A stretch of DNA of 64,000 bases from an uncultured Ectothiorhodospiraceae bacterium (GTDB taxonomy: Bacteria > Pseudomonadota > Gammaproteobacteria > Nitrococcales > Nitrococcaceae): positions 62,001-126,000 of the forward strand of contig CAJXND010000001.1 of the NCBI GenBank assembly GCA_913056385.1. Direction: 5' to 3'. The position numbers were made by a program, and so were the translations under genes. Below the pieces are notes generated by a model. It was given only the letters and a program-made list of their open reading frames with translations. It was not told the DNA's origin and searched no databases. This document shows, piece after piece, positions 7,399 to 16,540 of the stretch. The first letter of the stretch is position 1, and each line of letters starts with the position of its first letter.

Positions 7399-9851
7399 GT
7401 GCGGTCGGCCGCACGCTCGAGCTGGGCGACCATCTTCGCCACGCGGTCCTGCCAGCGCTGCGTGGTCAGGCGGTTGCGCAGCCGCTCGGCCCAGAGGGGA
7501 AAGGCCAGGGGCGTGAACCGCTCTGTGTCGTGAACCACCAGCTCGGCACTGGCGATGGCCTGCAGGGCACTGCGCAGCCGATCGACCTCCAGGGCGCTGT
7601 CCAGCACCTCGCGCCGGGCCTGGTCGAGCAACCGGTTGTCGGGGTCGTAGCGGTTGATGGTGTCGAAGATCAGTCCGCTGGATGCCTGGAGTTGCCGCGC
7701 GGTCTTGCCACGCCCGGGATAGCCCTGGAAGATCAGGCCGGCCACCCGGGCGATGTCCCGGAACTGGCGGCGGGCGAGTTCACTGGCGTTCATGGCCGCG
7801 AGCAGGTCATCCACGAGGCCGTCCGCGGCGAAAAGGGCCCGCCATTCCGGCTCATCCAGGGACGGCAATGGTCCACCAACCAGTTCGAAACCATAGTCAT
7901 TGACCGAGAGGCTGAAGGTCGCCGGGCTTTGCTGGCCCAGCCGCCAGGCGGTCAGTGTCGCCAGCCCCTCGTGGGCAAGGCGCCCGGCGAAGGGGTAGAC
8001 GAAGAGATGCTGACCCTCCCGCGATCGGGTGCGCTCGATCAGCAATTGCCCCGGGCGGGGAAGCGATGACCAGCTGGACTGGATCTGCAGCAGCGGTTCG
8101 ATGGCCGTCATCTCGGGCTCGCGGAAATGGCCGTCCGCGGCCTCCGAGAACAGCTCGAGCACCCGATTGGCGAGCGCCGTTGACAGTGGCAGCCGGCCGC
8201 CCTGCCAGCGCGGTACCGCCTGGCGCCTGGCCCCAGCCCGCTTGACGAAGGCGGTCAGGTCGCGGACCCGGATCAGCTCGAGGCTACGCCCGGCAAAGAG
8301 AAAGGCGTCGCCGGGCTTGAGCCGGGCGATGAAGCTTTCCTCGATGGTGCCGATATGCCCGCCGCCCTGGTAGCGAACGGCGATGGCGGCATCGCTGGTG
8401 ATCGTGCCGATGCTCATTCGGTGACGGCTGGCCTGGGCGCGGCCGGCGATCCGGTAGAGGCCGTCGCTGCCTCGCACCACCCGCTGGAAGTCGGGATAGG
8501 CCTCCAGCACCGGCCCCCCGCGGGTCACGAATTCGAGGGTCCACTGCCAGGCATCGTCATCCAGTCCGGCATAGGCATGCGTCGTGCGGACCTCATCCAG
8601 CAGGGTGTCGGCCTCGAAGCCATCGCCCGTGGCCAGCGTCACCAGATGCTGGGCAAGCACGTCGAGGCTGTGTTTCAGGGGGCGCCGCGCCTCCACTTCC
8701 CCGGCCGCCCAGGCCCGCCGGGCCGCAGCGATCTCGACGAGTTCCAGGGCATGGGTGGGCACGCAGAGGATGCGGCTGTCGCGGCCGGGCTGATGGCCGC
8801 TGCGGCCGGCCCGCTGGGCCAGACGGGCAACCCCCTTGGGGCTGCCCACCTGAATGACCCGATCCACCGGCGAGAAGTCCACGCCCAGATCGAGGCTGGA
8901 GGTAGCCACCACGCAGCGAAACTCACCGGCCGCGAGGCCGGCCTCGATGCGCTCCCGCAGGCTGCGATCGATGGACCCGTGGTGCAGGCCGAGGCCCTCG
9001 AGCCAATCCGGCCGGGCCCGGAGCAGGGATTCGAACCAGCGCTCCGCCTGGGAACGGGTGTTGGTGAAGAGCAGACAGCTCTGCGGGGCCTCCAGGGCGT
9101 CGACCACGTCGTCGAGGAGTTGGGTCCCGAGGTGTCCGGCCCAGGGGAAGCGTGTGCCGGCCGCCGGCAGGAGGGTGCGGATGTCGATGGGGCGGGCCGG
9201 TGGTCCCTGGATGAGCCGCCCCGAGGCACTGTCGTCGCCAAGCAGGCAGTCGCGGGCCTCCTCGAGATTGCCCAGGGTCGCCGAGAGTCCCCAGGTTCGA
9301 AGCCCCGGCGCCAGCCGCCGCAACCGGGCCAGGCAGAGCTCCAGTTGCACACCCCGCTTGGTGCCGATGAGCTCATGCCATTCATCGACCACCACGGCGC
9401 GCAGATGGCGGAACTGCCGGGCGGCATCCCGATAGGAGAGCAGCAGCGACAGGCTCTCCGGCGTGGTCACCAGGGCCTCCGGCGGGCGCTGCCGTTGCCG
9501 GGCACGGGCACCGCTGCCGGTATCGCCGGTGCGCTTTTCCACCCGCCAGTCGAGGCCGACCCCGGTGGCGGCAGCGGCCAGGTTATTGACGGTATCGCCG
9601 GCCAGTGCCCGCAGCGGCGTGATCCAGAGCACCCGCAGGCCGTCCCGGCGGTCCTCACCGTCCGCCTCGCCCAGGGCCTCGATCAGCGGGCCACCCCAGG
9701 CGGCGAGGGATTTGCCGGAACCGGTGGCGGAATGGATCAGCCCGCTCTCGCCACGGCCATAGGCCGCCCAGGCTGCCCGCTGGAACGCCTCGGGCTGCCA
9801 GCCACGGGAGGAGAACCAGTCGGTCAGCCGGGTCTGCGGGTTTTCGCTCAT
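7395..9851 (-). CDS. lhr: Ligase-associated DEXH-box DNA helicase (Lhr-type)
   Basis: An 818-residue superfamily 2 helicase of the short Lhr (Lhr-core) type. Motifs in order: Walker A ATGSGKS near residue 42, DEWHE (motif II), SATLG (motif III), then the second RecA domain with TSSLDLGVDF and QRAGRSGHQPG (motif VI), followed by the winged-helix and Lhr-specific domains. Related enzymes are 3'-5' ssDNA-dependent ATPases that unwind RNA:DNA hybrids. It overlaps the ligase stop and the pdeM start by four bases each, implying coupled translation and joint work with ligase, exonuclease and phosphoesterase in an undefined repair pathway. Confidence 0.93.
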   Translation of the reverse strand: MSENPQTRLTDWFSSRGWQPEAFQRAAWAAYGRGESGLIHSATGSGKSLAAWGGPLIEALGEADGEDRRDGLRVLWITPLRALAGDTVNNLAAAATGVGLDWRVEKRTGDTGSGARARQRQRPPEALVTTPESLSLLLSYRDAARQFRHLRAVVVDEWHELIGTKRGVQLELCLARLRRLAPGLRTWGLSATLGNLEEARDCLLGDDSASGRLIQGPPARPIDIRTLLPAAGTRFPWAGHLGTQLLDDVVDALEAPQSCLLFTNTRSQAERWFESLLRARPDWLEGLGLHHGSIDRSLRERIEAGLAAGEFRCVVATSSLDLGVDFSPVDRVIQVGSPKGVARLAQRAGRSGHQPGRDSRILCVPTHALELVEIAAARRAWAAGEVEARRPLKHSLDVLAQHLVTLATGDGFEADTLLDEVRTTHAYAGLDDDAWQWTLEFVTRGGPVLEAYPDFQRVVRGSDGLYRIAGRAQASRHRMSIGTITSDAAIAVRYQGGGHIGTIEESFIARLKPGDAFLFAGRSLELIRVRDLTAFVKRAGARRQAVPRWQGGRLPLSTALANRVLELFSEAADGHFREPEMTAIEPLLQIQSSWSSLPRPGQLLIERTRSREGQHLFVYPFAGRLAHEGLATLTAWRLGQQSPATFSLSVNDYGFELVGGPLPSLDEPEWRALFAADGLVDDLLAAMNASELARRQFRDIARVAGLIFQGYPGRGKTARQLQASSGLIFDTINRYDPDNRLLDQARREVLDSALEVDRLRSALQAIASAELVVHDTERFTPLAFPLWAERLRNRLTTQRWQDRVAKMVAQLERAADRT

Positions 9852-11437
9852 GGCAGCAGGGCCTTCGCCTGGGCCAGCGTATCGGCGTCCCCGGGACCGA
9901 GATCCTCACGCCAGCGGGAGATTCTGGGAAAGCGCAGGGCAAGCCCGGATTTGTGGCGCGAAGAGGGGGCAATGCCCTCGAAGGCGAGTTCGAAGACCTG
10001 GACCGGTTCAACGGAGCGCACCGGCCCGAACCGCTCCCGCGTGTGGCGGCGGATCCATCGGTCGAGTCGCCGGATCTCGGCGTCATCCAGCCCGGAATAG
10101 GCCTTGGCGATGGGCACGAGACGCTCGCCATCAGGTACGGCAAAGCTGTAGTCGGTATAGAGGTTGGCCCGGCGGCCATGTCCGGGCTGGGCGTACAGCA
10201 GAATGACATCGAGGGTCAGTGGACTGATTTTCCATTTCCACCAGGGCCCGCGGGGACGTCCGGTCCCGTAGGCCGTGCTGCGTCCCTTGAGCATGATCCC
10301 CTCCACCCCCCGTTCACGGGACTGCTCCCGCAGACCGGCGAGATCGCGCCAGCTATCGGACTGAATGCGGGGTGAGATCATCAGCGGCGCATCGATTCCC
10401 GTCATCAGTTCCTCGAGCCTGGCCCGACGGCGCTCAAGCGGGGTTTCGCGCAGATCCCGACCGTCCGCCTCCAGCAGGTCGTAGGCGAGCAGCCGCACCG
10501 GCACCTCGCGCATGAAACGCGGACTGACCCGTTTGCGTCCCAGCCGGCGCTGGAGCTGGGCGAAGGGCATCACCGCCTCCTTCCAGGCGAGGATCTCGCC
10601 ATCAATGACCGTGTCCGGCGGGAGCTGGGCGGCACCCTGTGCAAGCTCGGGAAAGGTCTCGGTGATCAGGGATTCGCCGCGGGACCACAGGTGCACCGCA
10701 TCCGCCCGCCGGACCAGTTGCGCGCGGATGCCGTCCCATTTCCATTCCAGTTGCCAGTCGTCGATGGCGCCGAGTGATTGCGCCGGATCGCCCTCCAGCG
10801 GATGGGCGAGGAAAAACGGATAGGGCCGCGATGCGTCCTCCCGGCCCGAGCGCTCATCGAACAGGCCCCGAAAGAAATCCGCGTCCGGGGTCCATTGGCC
10901 CATCAGCCGATGGGCGATCACCGGCCGGGGCTGGCCGCTGGCCCGGGCCAGGGCCCGTTCGACCAGGGTCTGGGACACGCCGACGCGCAGGGCGCCGGTG
11001 AGCAGTTTGGTGTAGAGAAAGCGTGAGCCCTCATCCAGCCGCTGCCAGGCGGCGGTGACCCATTGCCGTCGCGCGTCGTCGTCAAGCTCGCGCAGGGCCT
11101 GGATGTCCTCCTCCAGCCAGACGGCGAGCCCGCGGTTGTCGATCGCTCCGCCATCCCCGGAGCCCTCGAGCAGCAGTGCAACGGTTTCGGCGAGGTCGCC
11201 GACATGCTCATGGGTCTCCTCCACGAGCCATCCGGGCAGCCCGCTGACATCCGCGAGCCACTGGCGCAGCTGCATCGGCCCGATCAGGCGCTTCAGGCGC
11301 CGGCCGCTCAGGAAATACACTGCCCAGGCGCCGTCGGCAGGCTCGACCCTCGAGAAATAGTCCGCCATGGCCGCCACCTTGGCGTTTGTGCCGCGCTGTT
11401 CATCCAGTTCCCGGAATAGCGCTGCGAATGCCTGCAT
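9848..11437 (-). CDS. ATP-dependent DNA ligase (ligase-associated repair cassette)
   Basis: A 529-residue ATP-dependent DNA ligase with an N-terminal DNA-binding domain (about 1-200), nucleotidyltransferase domain and OB fold. Motif I is WKWDGIRAQ (the Lys that is adenylylated), motif III is IDGEILAW, motif IV is EGIMLKGR, and motif V is WWKWKISPLTLD. The C-terminus ends with the OB-fold segment containing SGLALRFPRI. Size and context match the ligase co-encoded with Lhr, Exo and PdeM; there is no LigD polymerase or Ku gene nearby. It starts one base into the exonuclease stop and overlaps Lhr by four bases. Confidence 0.94.
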   Translation of the reverse strand: MQAFAALFRELDEQRGTNAKVAAMADYFSRVEPADGAWAVYFLSGRRLKRLIGPMQLRQWLADVSGLPGWLVEETHEHVGDLAETVALLLEGSGDGGAIDNRGLAVWLEEDIQALRELDDDARRQWVTAAWQRLDEGSRFLYTKLLTGALRVGVSQTLVERALARASGQPRPVIAHRLMGQWTPDADFFRGLFDERSGREDASRPYPFFLAHPLEGDPAQSLGAIDDWQLEWKWDGIRAQLVRRADAVHLWSRGESLITETFPELAQGAAQLPPDTVIDGEILAWKEAVMPFAQLQRRLGRKRVSPRFMREVPVRLLAYDLLEADGRDLRETPLERRRARLEELMTGIDAPLMISPRIQSDSWRDLAGLREQSRERGVEGIMLKGRSTAYGTGRPRGPWWKWKISPLTLDVILLYAQPGHGRRANLYTDYSFAVPDGERLVPIAKAYSGLDDAEIRRLDRWIRRHTRERFGPVRSVEPVQVFELAFEGIAPSSRHKSGLALRFPRISRWREDLGPGDADTLAQAKALLP

Positions 11438-12441
11438 CAGTCGCTGTCCTCGTCATCGCCGAACAGCGTGGCCAGCGGGCGAGCCTCCAGGCCCTGTTCA
11501 TTGAGGTATCGCACCAGTTCATCCGCGCGGCCGTGGGTCGTGAGCACCTGGCGCGCTCCGGTGTCGCGGATGGTCTGCAGAAGCCCGGGCCAGTCGACGT
11601 GGTCGGAGATCACGAAACCCCGATCATGACCGCGCCGGCGGCGGTTGCCACGGATTCGCATCCAGCCGGACGCGAATCCGGTGACCGGCTTGCGGAACCG
11701 TCGCATCCAGGTGGAACCCGCCGCGCTGGGCGGTGCGATGACCAGGCTGGTGCCGTAGTCCTCTTCCTTCGGGGCCTCACTGACCATGCGGGTGGGCGGT
11801 AGGTCGATGCCGGCATCCCGGTAATCCGCGGTGAGCGGGGCGACGGCCCCGTGCAGGTAGATCGGCCCGGGGTGTTCCGCCGGCAGTGCGGCCAGCAGTC
11901 GCTGGGCCTTGCCCAGGGCATAGGAGAAGAGCATCGTGGTGCGTCCCTCCTCGGCATTGCGCTGCCACCAGCCATGAATGTCGCGGGCTACCGATGCCAC
12001 CGGTGGCCAGCGATAGACCGGGAGGGCAAACGTGGCCTCGGTGATAAAGGTGTCGCAGGCAAGCGGCTCGAAGGGCGCGCAGGTCGGGTCGGCGTCGCGC
12101 TTGTAGTCGCCGGAGGCGACCCAGACCTCGCCGCGGTATTCGACGCGCACCTGTGCCGAGCCCAGGATATGGCCGGCCGGATGCAGGCTGACCGCCACCG
12201 GACCGAACTGCAGTGATTCACCGTAGTCGACACCGTGAATCCGTCCGTTCGGGCCCAGGCGGCGGCGCAACAGGCCCAGGCCCGGGCTGGCGGCCCAGTA
12301 CTGGTCGCTGCCGGCGCGGGCATGGTCGGCATGGGCATGGGTGATCACGGCGCGGGATACCGGGCGCCAGGGATCGATATAGAAATCGCCGGCGGCACAG
12401 TAGAGACCCTTGCCCGTCGGCTGTATGAGCGGCGGGGACAT
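11437..12441 (-). CDS. Ligase-associated DNA exonuclease (metallo-beta-lactamase/beta-CASP type)
   Basis: A 334-residue SNM1/Artemis-like nuclease that leads the four-gene repair operon. The metallo-beta-lactamase motif THAHADHA is at about residue 35, SGDYKRDADP provides the later metal ligand, and the beta-CASP part has SDHVDWPGL and TTHGRADELVRYL. Exo proteins of this cassette process 3' ends of DNA. I prefer ATG 12441 over ATG 12448-12450 (three codons earlier), since neither has a good ribosome site and the shorter form fits the family. The promoter must lie in the small gap shared with the divergent SDR gene. Confidence 0.9.
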   Translation of the reverse strand: MSPPLIQPTGKGLYCAAGDFYIDPWRPVSRAVITHAHADHARAGSDQYWAASPGLGLLRRRLGPNGRIHGVDYGESLQFGPVAVSLHPAGHILGSAQVRVEYRGEVWVASGDYKRDADPTCAPFEPLACDTFITEATFALPVYRWPPVASVARDIHGWWQRNAEEGRTTMLFSYALGKAQRLLAALPAEHPGPIYLHGAVAPLTADYRDAGIDLPPTRMVSEAPKEEDYGTSLVIAPPSAAGSTWMRRFRKPVTGFASGWMRIRGNRRRRGHDRGFVISDHVDWPGLLQTIRDTGARQVLTTHGRADELVRYLNEQGLEARPLATLFGDDEDSD

Positions 12442-12476
12442 GGCACACATTGTAGCGCGGCTTGAGGAGTTTATTG

Positions 12477-13244
12477 ATGGAGACGCTGAGCGCTGAATCC
12501 ACCGCCCTGGTTGTGGGGGCCGGTGGCGGTATCGGTCATGCCTTTGTGCGCCGGTTGTTGGCGGAAAGCCCGGTCGGGCGGGTCTGGGCGGCGACCCGCT
12601 CGCCGCGGAGCCCGGATCTCATGGCGCTCGGCGAGGCCTATGGCGATCGTCTGGCGCCTGTCGCGGTGGACATCCTCGACGAGCGGAGCATCGCCGATCT
12701 CGCCCGGCACATCGGCGGGATCGATCCACGGCTTCACCTGCTGATCAACGCCTTCGGATTCCTCCATGACCGGGAGGCGGATATCTGGCCCGAGAAGCGT
12801 CTCGAGGACATTACCCCGGAGGCGATGTTGCAGAACTACCGGGTCAACACGGTAGCGCCGGCGCTGATCGCACGATACTTCCTGCCACTGCTCAACCACC
12901 GGGAGAGGGCGGTGTTCGCCAGCCTTTCGGCCCGGGTGGGCAGCATTGGCGATAACCGGCTGGGCGGCTGGTACAGCTACCGCGCCAGCAAGGCCGCCCA
13001 GAACATGTTCACCCGCGGACTGGCGATCGAGTGTGGCCGCCGTGCCAAACGCGTGATCTGCCTCGCCCTGCACCCCGGCACCACCGACACGGACCTCTCC
13101 GAACCCTTTCAGGGTCGTGTACCGGAGGACAGGCTGTTCAGCCCGGACTTTGCCGCCGGCAAACTCCTCGAGCGCATCGATGGCGCCGCGCCGGAGGACT
13201 CGGGCGGGTTTTTCGCCTGGGACGGCGCACCGATCCCCTGGTGA
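12477..13244 (+). CDS. SDR family oxidoreductase
   Basis: A 255-residue short-chain dehydrogenase/reductase. The cofactor loop is VVGAGGGIGHAF (variant of TGxxxGxG), NAFG appears for the NAG motif, and the catalytic pair is in YSYRASKAAQN (Y-x3-K) with an upstream Ser in SLSAR. C-terminal ALHPGTTDTDLS resembles C-factor/CsgA-like cell-cell signalling SDRs, a common proteobacterial subgroup of unknown substrate. GAGGAG lies eight bases before ATG 12477, so the in-frame TTG at 12462 is rejected. It diverges from the repair operon and converges on the M20 peptidase. Confidence 0.88.
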   Translation: METLSAESTALVVGAGGGIGHAFVRRLLAESPVGRVWAATRSPRSPDLMALGEAYGDRLAPVAVDILDERSIADLARHIGGIDPRLHLLINAFGFLHDREADIWPEKRLEDITPEAMLQNYRVNTVAPALIARYFLPLLNHRERAVFASLSARVGSIGDNRLGGWYSYRASKAAQNMFTRGLAIECGRRAKRVICLALHPGTTDTDLSEPFQGRVPEDRLFSPDFAAGKLLERIDGAAPEDSGGFFAWDGAPIPW

Positions 13245-13255
13245 GGCCCGGTGGC

Positions 13256-14677
13256 TCAGGCCGCATCGGACTGGGCCGCCAGTGCCTCAGCGACCACGCC
13301 GCAGAGGCGCCGGGCCATGGGCAGGTGGAGGAATTCGTTCGGGCCGTGGGCATTGGACCCCGGGCCGAGCACGCCGGTGACCAGGAAACGCGCCGCCGGG
13401 AACTGCTCGCCGAGCAGGTTCATGAGAGGAATACTGCCGCCTTCGCCCATGAAGACGGCGGGCCTGCCGAACCAGTTTTCCGAGCCGCGGGCGAGACTGT
13501 CGCCGAGCCAGCCGGCGAAGGGGGGGGCATTCCATCCGTTGGCGCCGCCGGCGGCCCGGAAACCGACCTCGGCCCCCTGTGGTGGCTCGCGGGTCAGGGC
13601 CTCGGCCACCGCCCGGCCGGCGGCATCGCCGTCCACGGTGGGTGGCAGGCGCAGTGACAGCCTCAGCGTGGTCTCCGGTCGCAGGACATTGCCGGCCTCG
13701 CTGCTCTCCGGCAGACCGCTGGCGCCGATGACTTCCAGCGCCGGCCGCCAGGTGCGGTTGAGGATGAGCGTCTCGGCATCCTCGCTGTTGGCACGGGTGC
13801 CACCCGCCAGGGGGAATTTCCGGGCCAGCGCATCACCGACCACGCCGGCAGCCAGCGCGGCCTGATCCCGACGCTCGTCCGGGATGTCGGCCTGCAGCGC
13901 CGGGAGGCGGATATCCCCGGTCGCCGAATCCTCGAGGCGTTCCAGCAGGGCCCGGGCAATCCGGAAGCTGGACGGCACGACCCCGCCTGCATCGCCCGAG
14001 TGCACGCCCTGGTCCAGTACCCGGACGGTCAGGTCGCCGGCGGCCATGCCCCGCAGCGAGGTGGTCACCCAGAGCTGGTCATAGTTGGCGCAGCCGGAGT
14101 CGAGGCAGACCACCAGGCCCGGATCGCCGATGCGCCCGGCGAGATGCTCGAGGTAGGCGGGCAGGTCTGGGCTCCCGCTTTCCTCCGCGCATTCGATGAG
14201 CAACATGCAGCGGGGATGGGGAACGCCCTGTTCGTGCAGGAGACGCACCGCCTCGAGCGAGGAGAACATGGCGTAGCCATCGTCGGCCGCACCGCGCCCA
14301 TAGAGACGATCATCCGCGATGACGGGCTGCCAGGGGCCCTTGTCGGCGTCCCATCCGCTGGCCTCCGGCTGCTTGTCGAGGTGCCCGTAGAGCAGGGTCT
14401 CGCCGGCGCCGGTGCCGGGGATATCCACCCACAGAACAGGGGTGCGGCCGGTCAGCCGGATCACCTCGATGTGACTGCCCGCCGGTGCCTGGCGCCGACA
14501 CCAGTCCTCGGCAAGGGCGACGGCCTCGTCGATATGGCCATTCCGTGCCCATTCAACGTCGAAGGCCGGCGACTTGGCCGGGATCCGGATGAAGTCCTTC
14601 AGCGCCGGGAGGATGTTGTCCTGCCAGTCGGATTCGACCATCTCCCGCGCCATGCCGGGATTGAATTCGTGGGCCAT
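13256..14677 (-). CDS. M20 family metallopeptidase (dipeptidase-like)
   Basis: A 473-residue zinc-dependent exopeptidase of the M20/M25/M40 superfamily, probably cytoplasmic as no signal peptide is visible. Motifs: GHLDKQPE (His ligand and Asp), GRGAADDGYAMFSSLEA (bridging Asp), ECAEESGSPD (catalytic Glu-Glu), and a dimerisation domain in the middle (about 200-330), with the C-terminal metal His in SNAHGPNEFLHL. It resembles CNDP/PepV-like dipeptidases. The next gene upstream, the SLC13 permease, is co-directional with a 51-base gap, so they may form an operon, but no transport link can be claimed. Confidence 0.9.
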   Translation of the reverse strand: MAHEFNPGMAREMVESDWQDNILPALKDFIRIPAKSPAFDVEWARNGHIDEAVALAEDWCRRQAPAGSHIEVIRLTGRTPVLWVDIPGTGAGETLLYGHLDKQPEASGWDADKGPWQPVIADDRLYGRGAADDGYAMFSSLEAVRLLHEQGVPHPRCMLLIECAEESGSPDLPAYLEHLAGRIGDPGLVVCLDSGCANYDQLWVTTSLRGMAAGDLTVRVLDQGVHSGDAGGVVPSSFRIARALLERLEDSATGDIRLPALQADIPDERRDQAALAAGVVGDALARKFPLAGGTRANSEDAETLILNRTWRPALEVIGASGLPESSEAGNVLRPETTLRLSLRLPPTVDGDAAGRAVAEALTREPPQGAEVGFRAAGGANGWNAPPFAGWLGDSLARGSENWFGRPAVFMGEGGSIPLMNLLGEQFPAARFLVTGVLGPGSNAHGPNEFLHLPMARRLCGVVAEALAAQSDAA

Positions 14678-14728
14678 GGGGCCTCCGTTTGCTCCTTGGG
14701 ACCGTTCGGACAGGGTATCGGTCTGTCG

Positions 14729-16525
14729 CTAGAGCGGCCAGACCCGCGGGATGATCAGCAGCGCGATGGCCATCACGATCAGGTTCAGCGGCAGGCCGAA
14801 GCGGAGGTAGTCGGTGAAGCGATAGGCGCCGGGGCCGAACACCATCAAATTGGTCTGATAGCCGATGGGCGTCGCGAAGGCGGCCGAGGCGGCGATCATG
14901 ATGGCGATCACGAAGGGCGTCGCGGACACGCCGAGCGACTCCGCGGCGGCCATGGCCACCGGGAAAATCAGTACGGCCGCGGCATTGTTGGTGATCAGCT
15001 CGGTGGCCACCAGCGTCAGCAGGTAGATGGCTGCCAGGGTAAGCAGTGGCCGATCGGCTGTCATGACCATCACCTGGCTGCTGATTGCCGCGGCAGCGCC
15101 GCTGTTGTCCATGGCCTGCCCAATGCCCAGTGCCGCGCCGATCACCAGCAGGACGTTCCAGTTGATATTGCGAATGGCTTCGCCCAGATCCATGCAGCGT
15201 GTGACGATCAGTGCAATGGCGGCCAGCAGCGCGGCATTGAGCATGCTCACCCAGGGGGTGGTCGCCAGTCCGACCATGCCGATCAGGATGGGTAGCGCAA
15301 CCCAGGCTTTCTCGTGCTGCGGCGGAGCCGAATCCTCCACGCCGCTGACCAGATAGAAGTCCCGGGCGTCGCGCTGGCGCTCCAGAAAACTGGGATGTGT
15401 CTCCAGCAGCAGGGTATCGCCAGGCCGCAGGACGATGTCGCCGATCTTGCCAGGCAACTGGCGGCCGCCCCGGGCAACGGCGATCACCGCTGCCTGGTAG
15501 CGCTCACGGAAACGGCCGGCACGGATGCTGCGGCCGACCAGGGGGCAGGCCTCCGAGACAACCGCTTCCACCAGGCAGCGCTCGCGACGCGGCTCTTCCA
15601 GGTCTTCCACCGCGTCCGTGGCCGGCTTGAGACCGCGCATCTTGTGCAGGTCGACCACCGACTCGAGTACGCCGACAAACACCAGCCGGTCGCTGCCCTG
15701 AAGCTGCTCGGTGGGCCCCACCGCCGGGATGACGCGACCACCACGCTCGATCTCGGCGAGGAAAAGCCCGGGCAGATGGCGCAGGCCGGCCTCTTCGATG
15801 CTCTTGCCCACCAGCGGTCCCTCCGCCGTGACCTCGACCTCCACTGTATAGCGCTTCGGGTCGAGGCGGTCCGCGGTGGCATCACGACGATCCGGCAATA
15901 GCCAGGGGGAGGCGATCAGTAGATAGGCGAGTCCGGCCAGGGTGGCCGGTACGCCAACCCAGGCCAGGTCGAACAGCGCGAGACCCGGGGCCGCATTCTG
16001 TGTGCGCAGCAGATCATTGACGATCAGGTTCGTGCTGGTCCCGATCAGGGTACAGGTGCCGCCCAGGATGGCCGCATAGCTGAGCGGCAGGTAGAGCCGC
16101 GAGGCCGGGAGTTGCAGTCGTCGCGCGAGATCGTCCACCACCGGCAGAAACAGGGCGACGATGGGGGTGTTGTTGAGAAAGGCGCTGAGGCCCGCCACGG
16201 GTGTCAGTAGCCGCCACTGGGCCGAGCGCAGACCCTCCGCCCGGCCAATGAGCGGGTTCGCGATCAGCGCCACGGCGCCGGTGCGGGTAAGCCCGGCGGC
16301 CACCACGAACAGCAGCCCGACGGTGATCAGGCCGCTGCTGCCGAAGCCTTCGGCGGCCGCAGTCGTTGTGAGCAGCTGCTCCGTGCCGCTGATTGCGGTG
16401 GCCGTGATCAGCACCGCGAGGCCGCTGAACAGAATCCCGACAGGCGAGGCACGACCACTCACCAGTCCGCCCAGCACCGACAGCACGACGGCGATCGTCA
16501 GCCAGCCTTCCCAACCCATGGACAT
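14729..16525 (-). CDS. SLC13/DASS family permease with two TrkA-C (RCK_C) domains
   Basis: A roughly 598-residue inner-membrane carrier of the divalent anion:sodium symporter type. Hydrophobic helices flank a central soluble part (about 215-390) with two RCK_C/TrkA-C-like repeats (EGPLVGKSIEEAGLRHLPGL and ACPLVGRSIRAGRFRERYQA). The repeated DASS signatures SAFLNNTPIVALFLP and ITNNAAAVLIFPVA, and GTSTNLIVNDLL and ATPIGYQTNLMVFGPG, mark the two halves. Substrate is probably sulfate or a dicarboxylate. Starts at GTG 16528, ATG 16525 and ATG 16519 are all possible; AAGGGAG suits either ATG. Confidence 0.87.
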   Translation of the reverse strand: MSMGWEGWLTIAVVLSVLGGLVSGRASPVGILFSGLAVLITATAISGTEQLLTTTAAAEGFGSSGLITVGLLFVVAAGLTRTGAVALIANPLIGRAEGLRSAQWRLLTPVAGLSAFLNNTPIVALFLPVVDDLARRLQLPASRLYLPLSYAAILGGTCTLIGTSTNLIVNDLLRTQNAAPGLALFDLAWVGVPATLAGLAYLLIASPWLLPDRRDATADRLDPKRYTVEVEVTAEGPLVGKSIEEAGLRHLPGLFLAEIERGGRVIPAVGPTEQLQGSDRLVFVGVLESVVDLHKMRGLKPATDAVEDLEEPRRERCLVEAVVSEACPLVGRSIRAGRFRERYQAAVIAVARGGRQLPGKIGDIVLRPGDTLLLETHPSFLERQRDARDFYLVSGVEDSAPPQHEKAWVALPILIGMVGLATTPWVSMLNAALLAAIALIVTRCMDLGEAIRNINWNVLLVIGAALGIGQAMDNSGAAAAISSQVMVMTADRPLLTLAAIYLLTLVATELITNNAAAVLIFPVAMAAAESLGVSATPFVIAIMIAASAAFATPIGYQTNLMVFGPGAYRFTDYLRFGLPLNLIVMAIALLIIPRVWPL

Positions 16526-16540
16526 CACTCCCTTGCCCGC

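Noticed and set aside
8355..10100. 581-codon open frame antisense to Lhr
   Set aside because: Composition-driven shadow of the helicase; rich in Gly, Ala and Arg without any domain pattern.
14000..15295. 431-codon frame antisense to M20 and SLC13 genes, His/Asp/Gly-rich at the end
   Set aside because: It spans two real genes on the other strand, and the His-rich part is the reverse of hydrophobic membrane codons.
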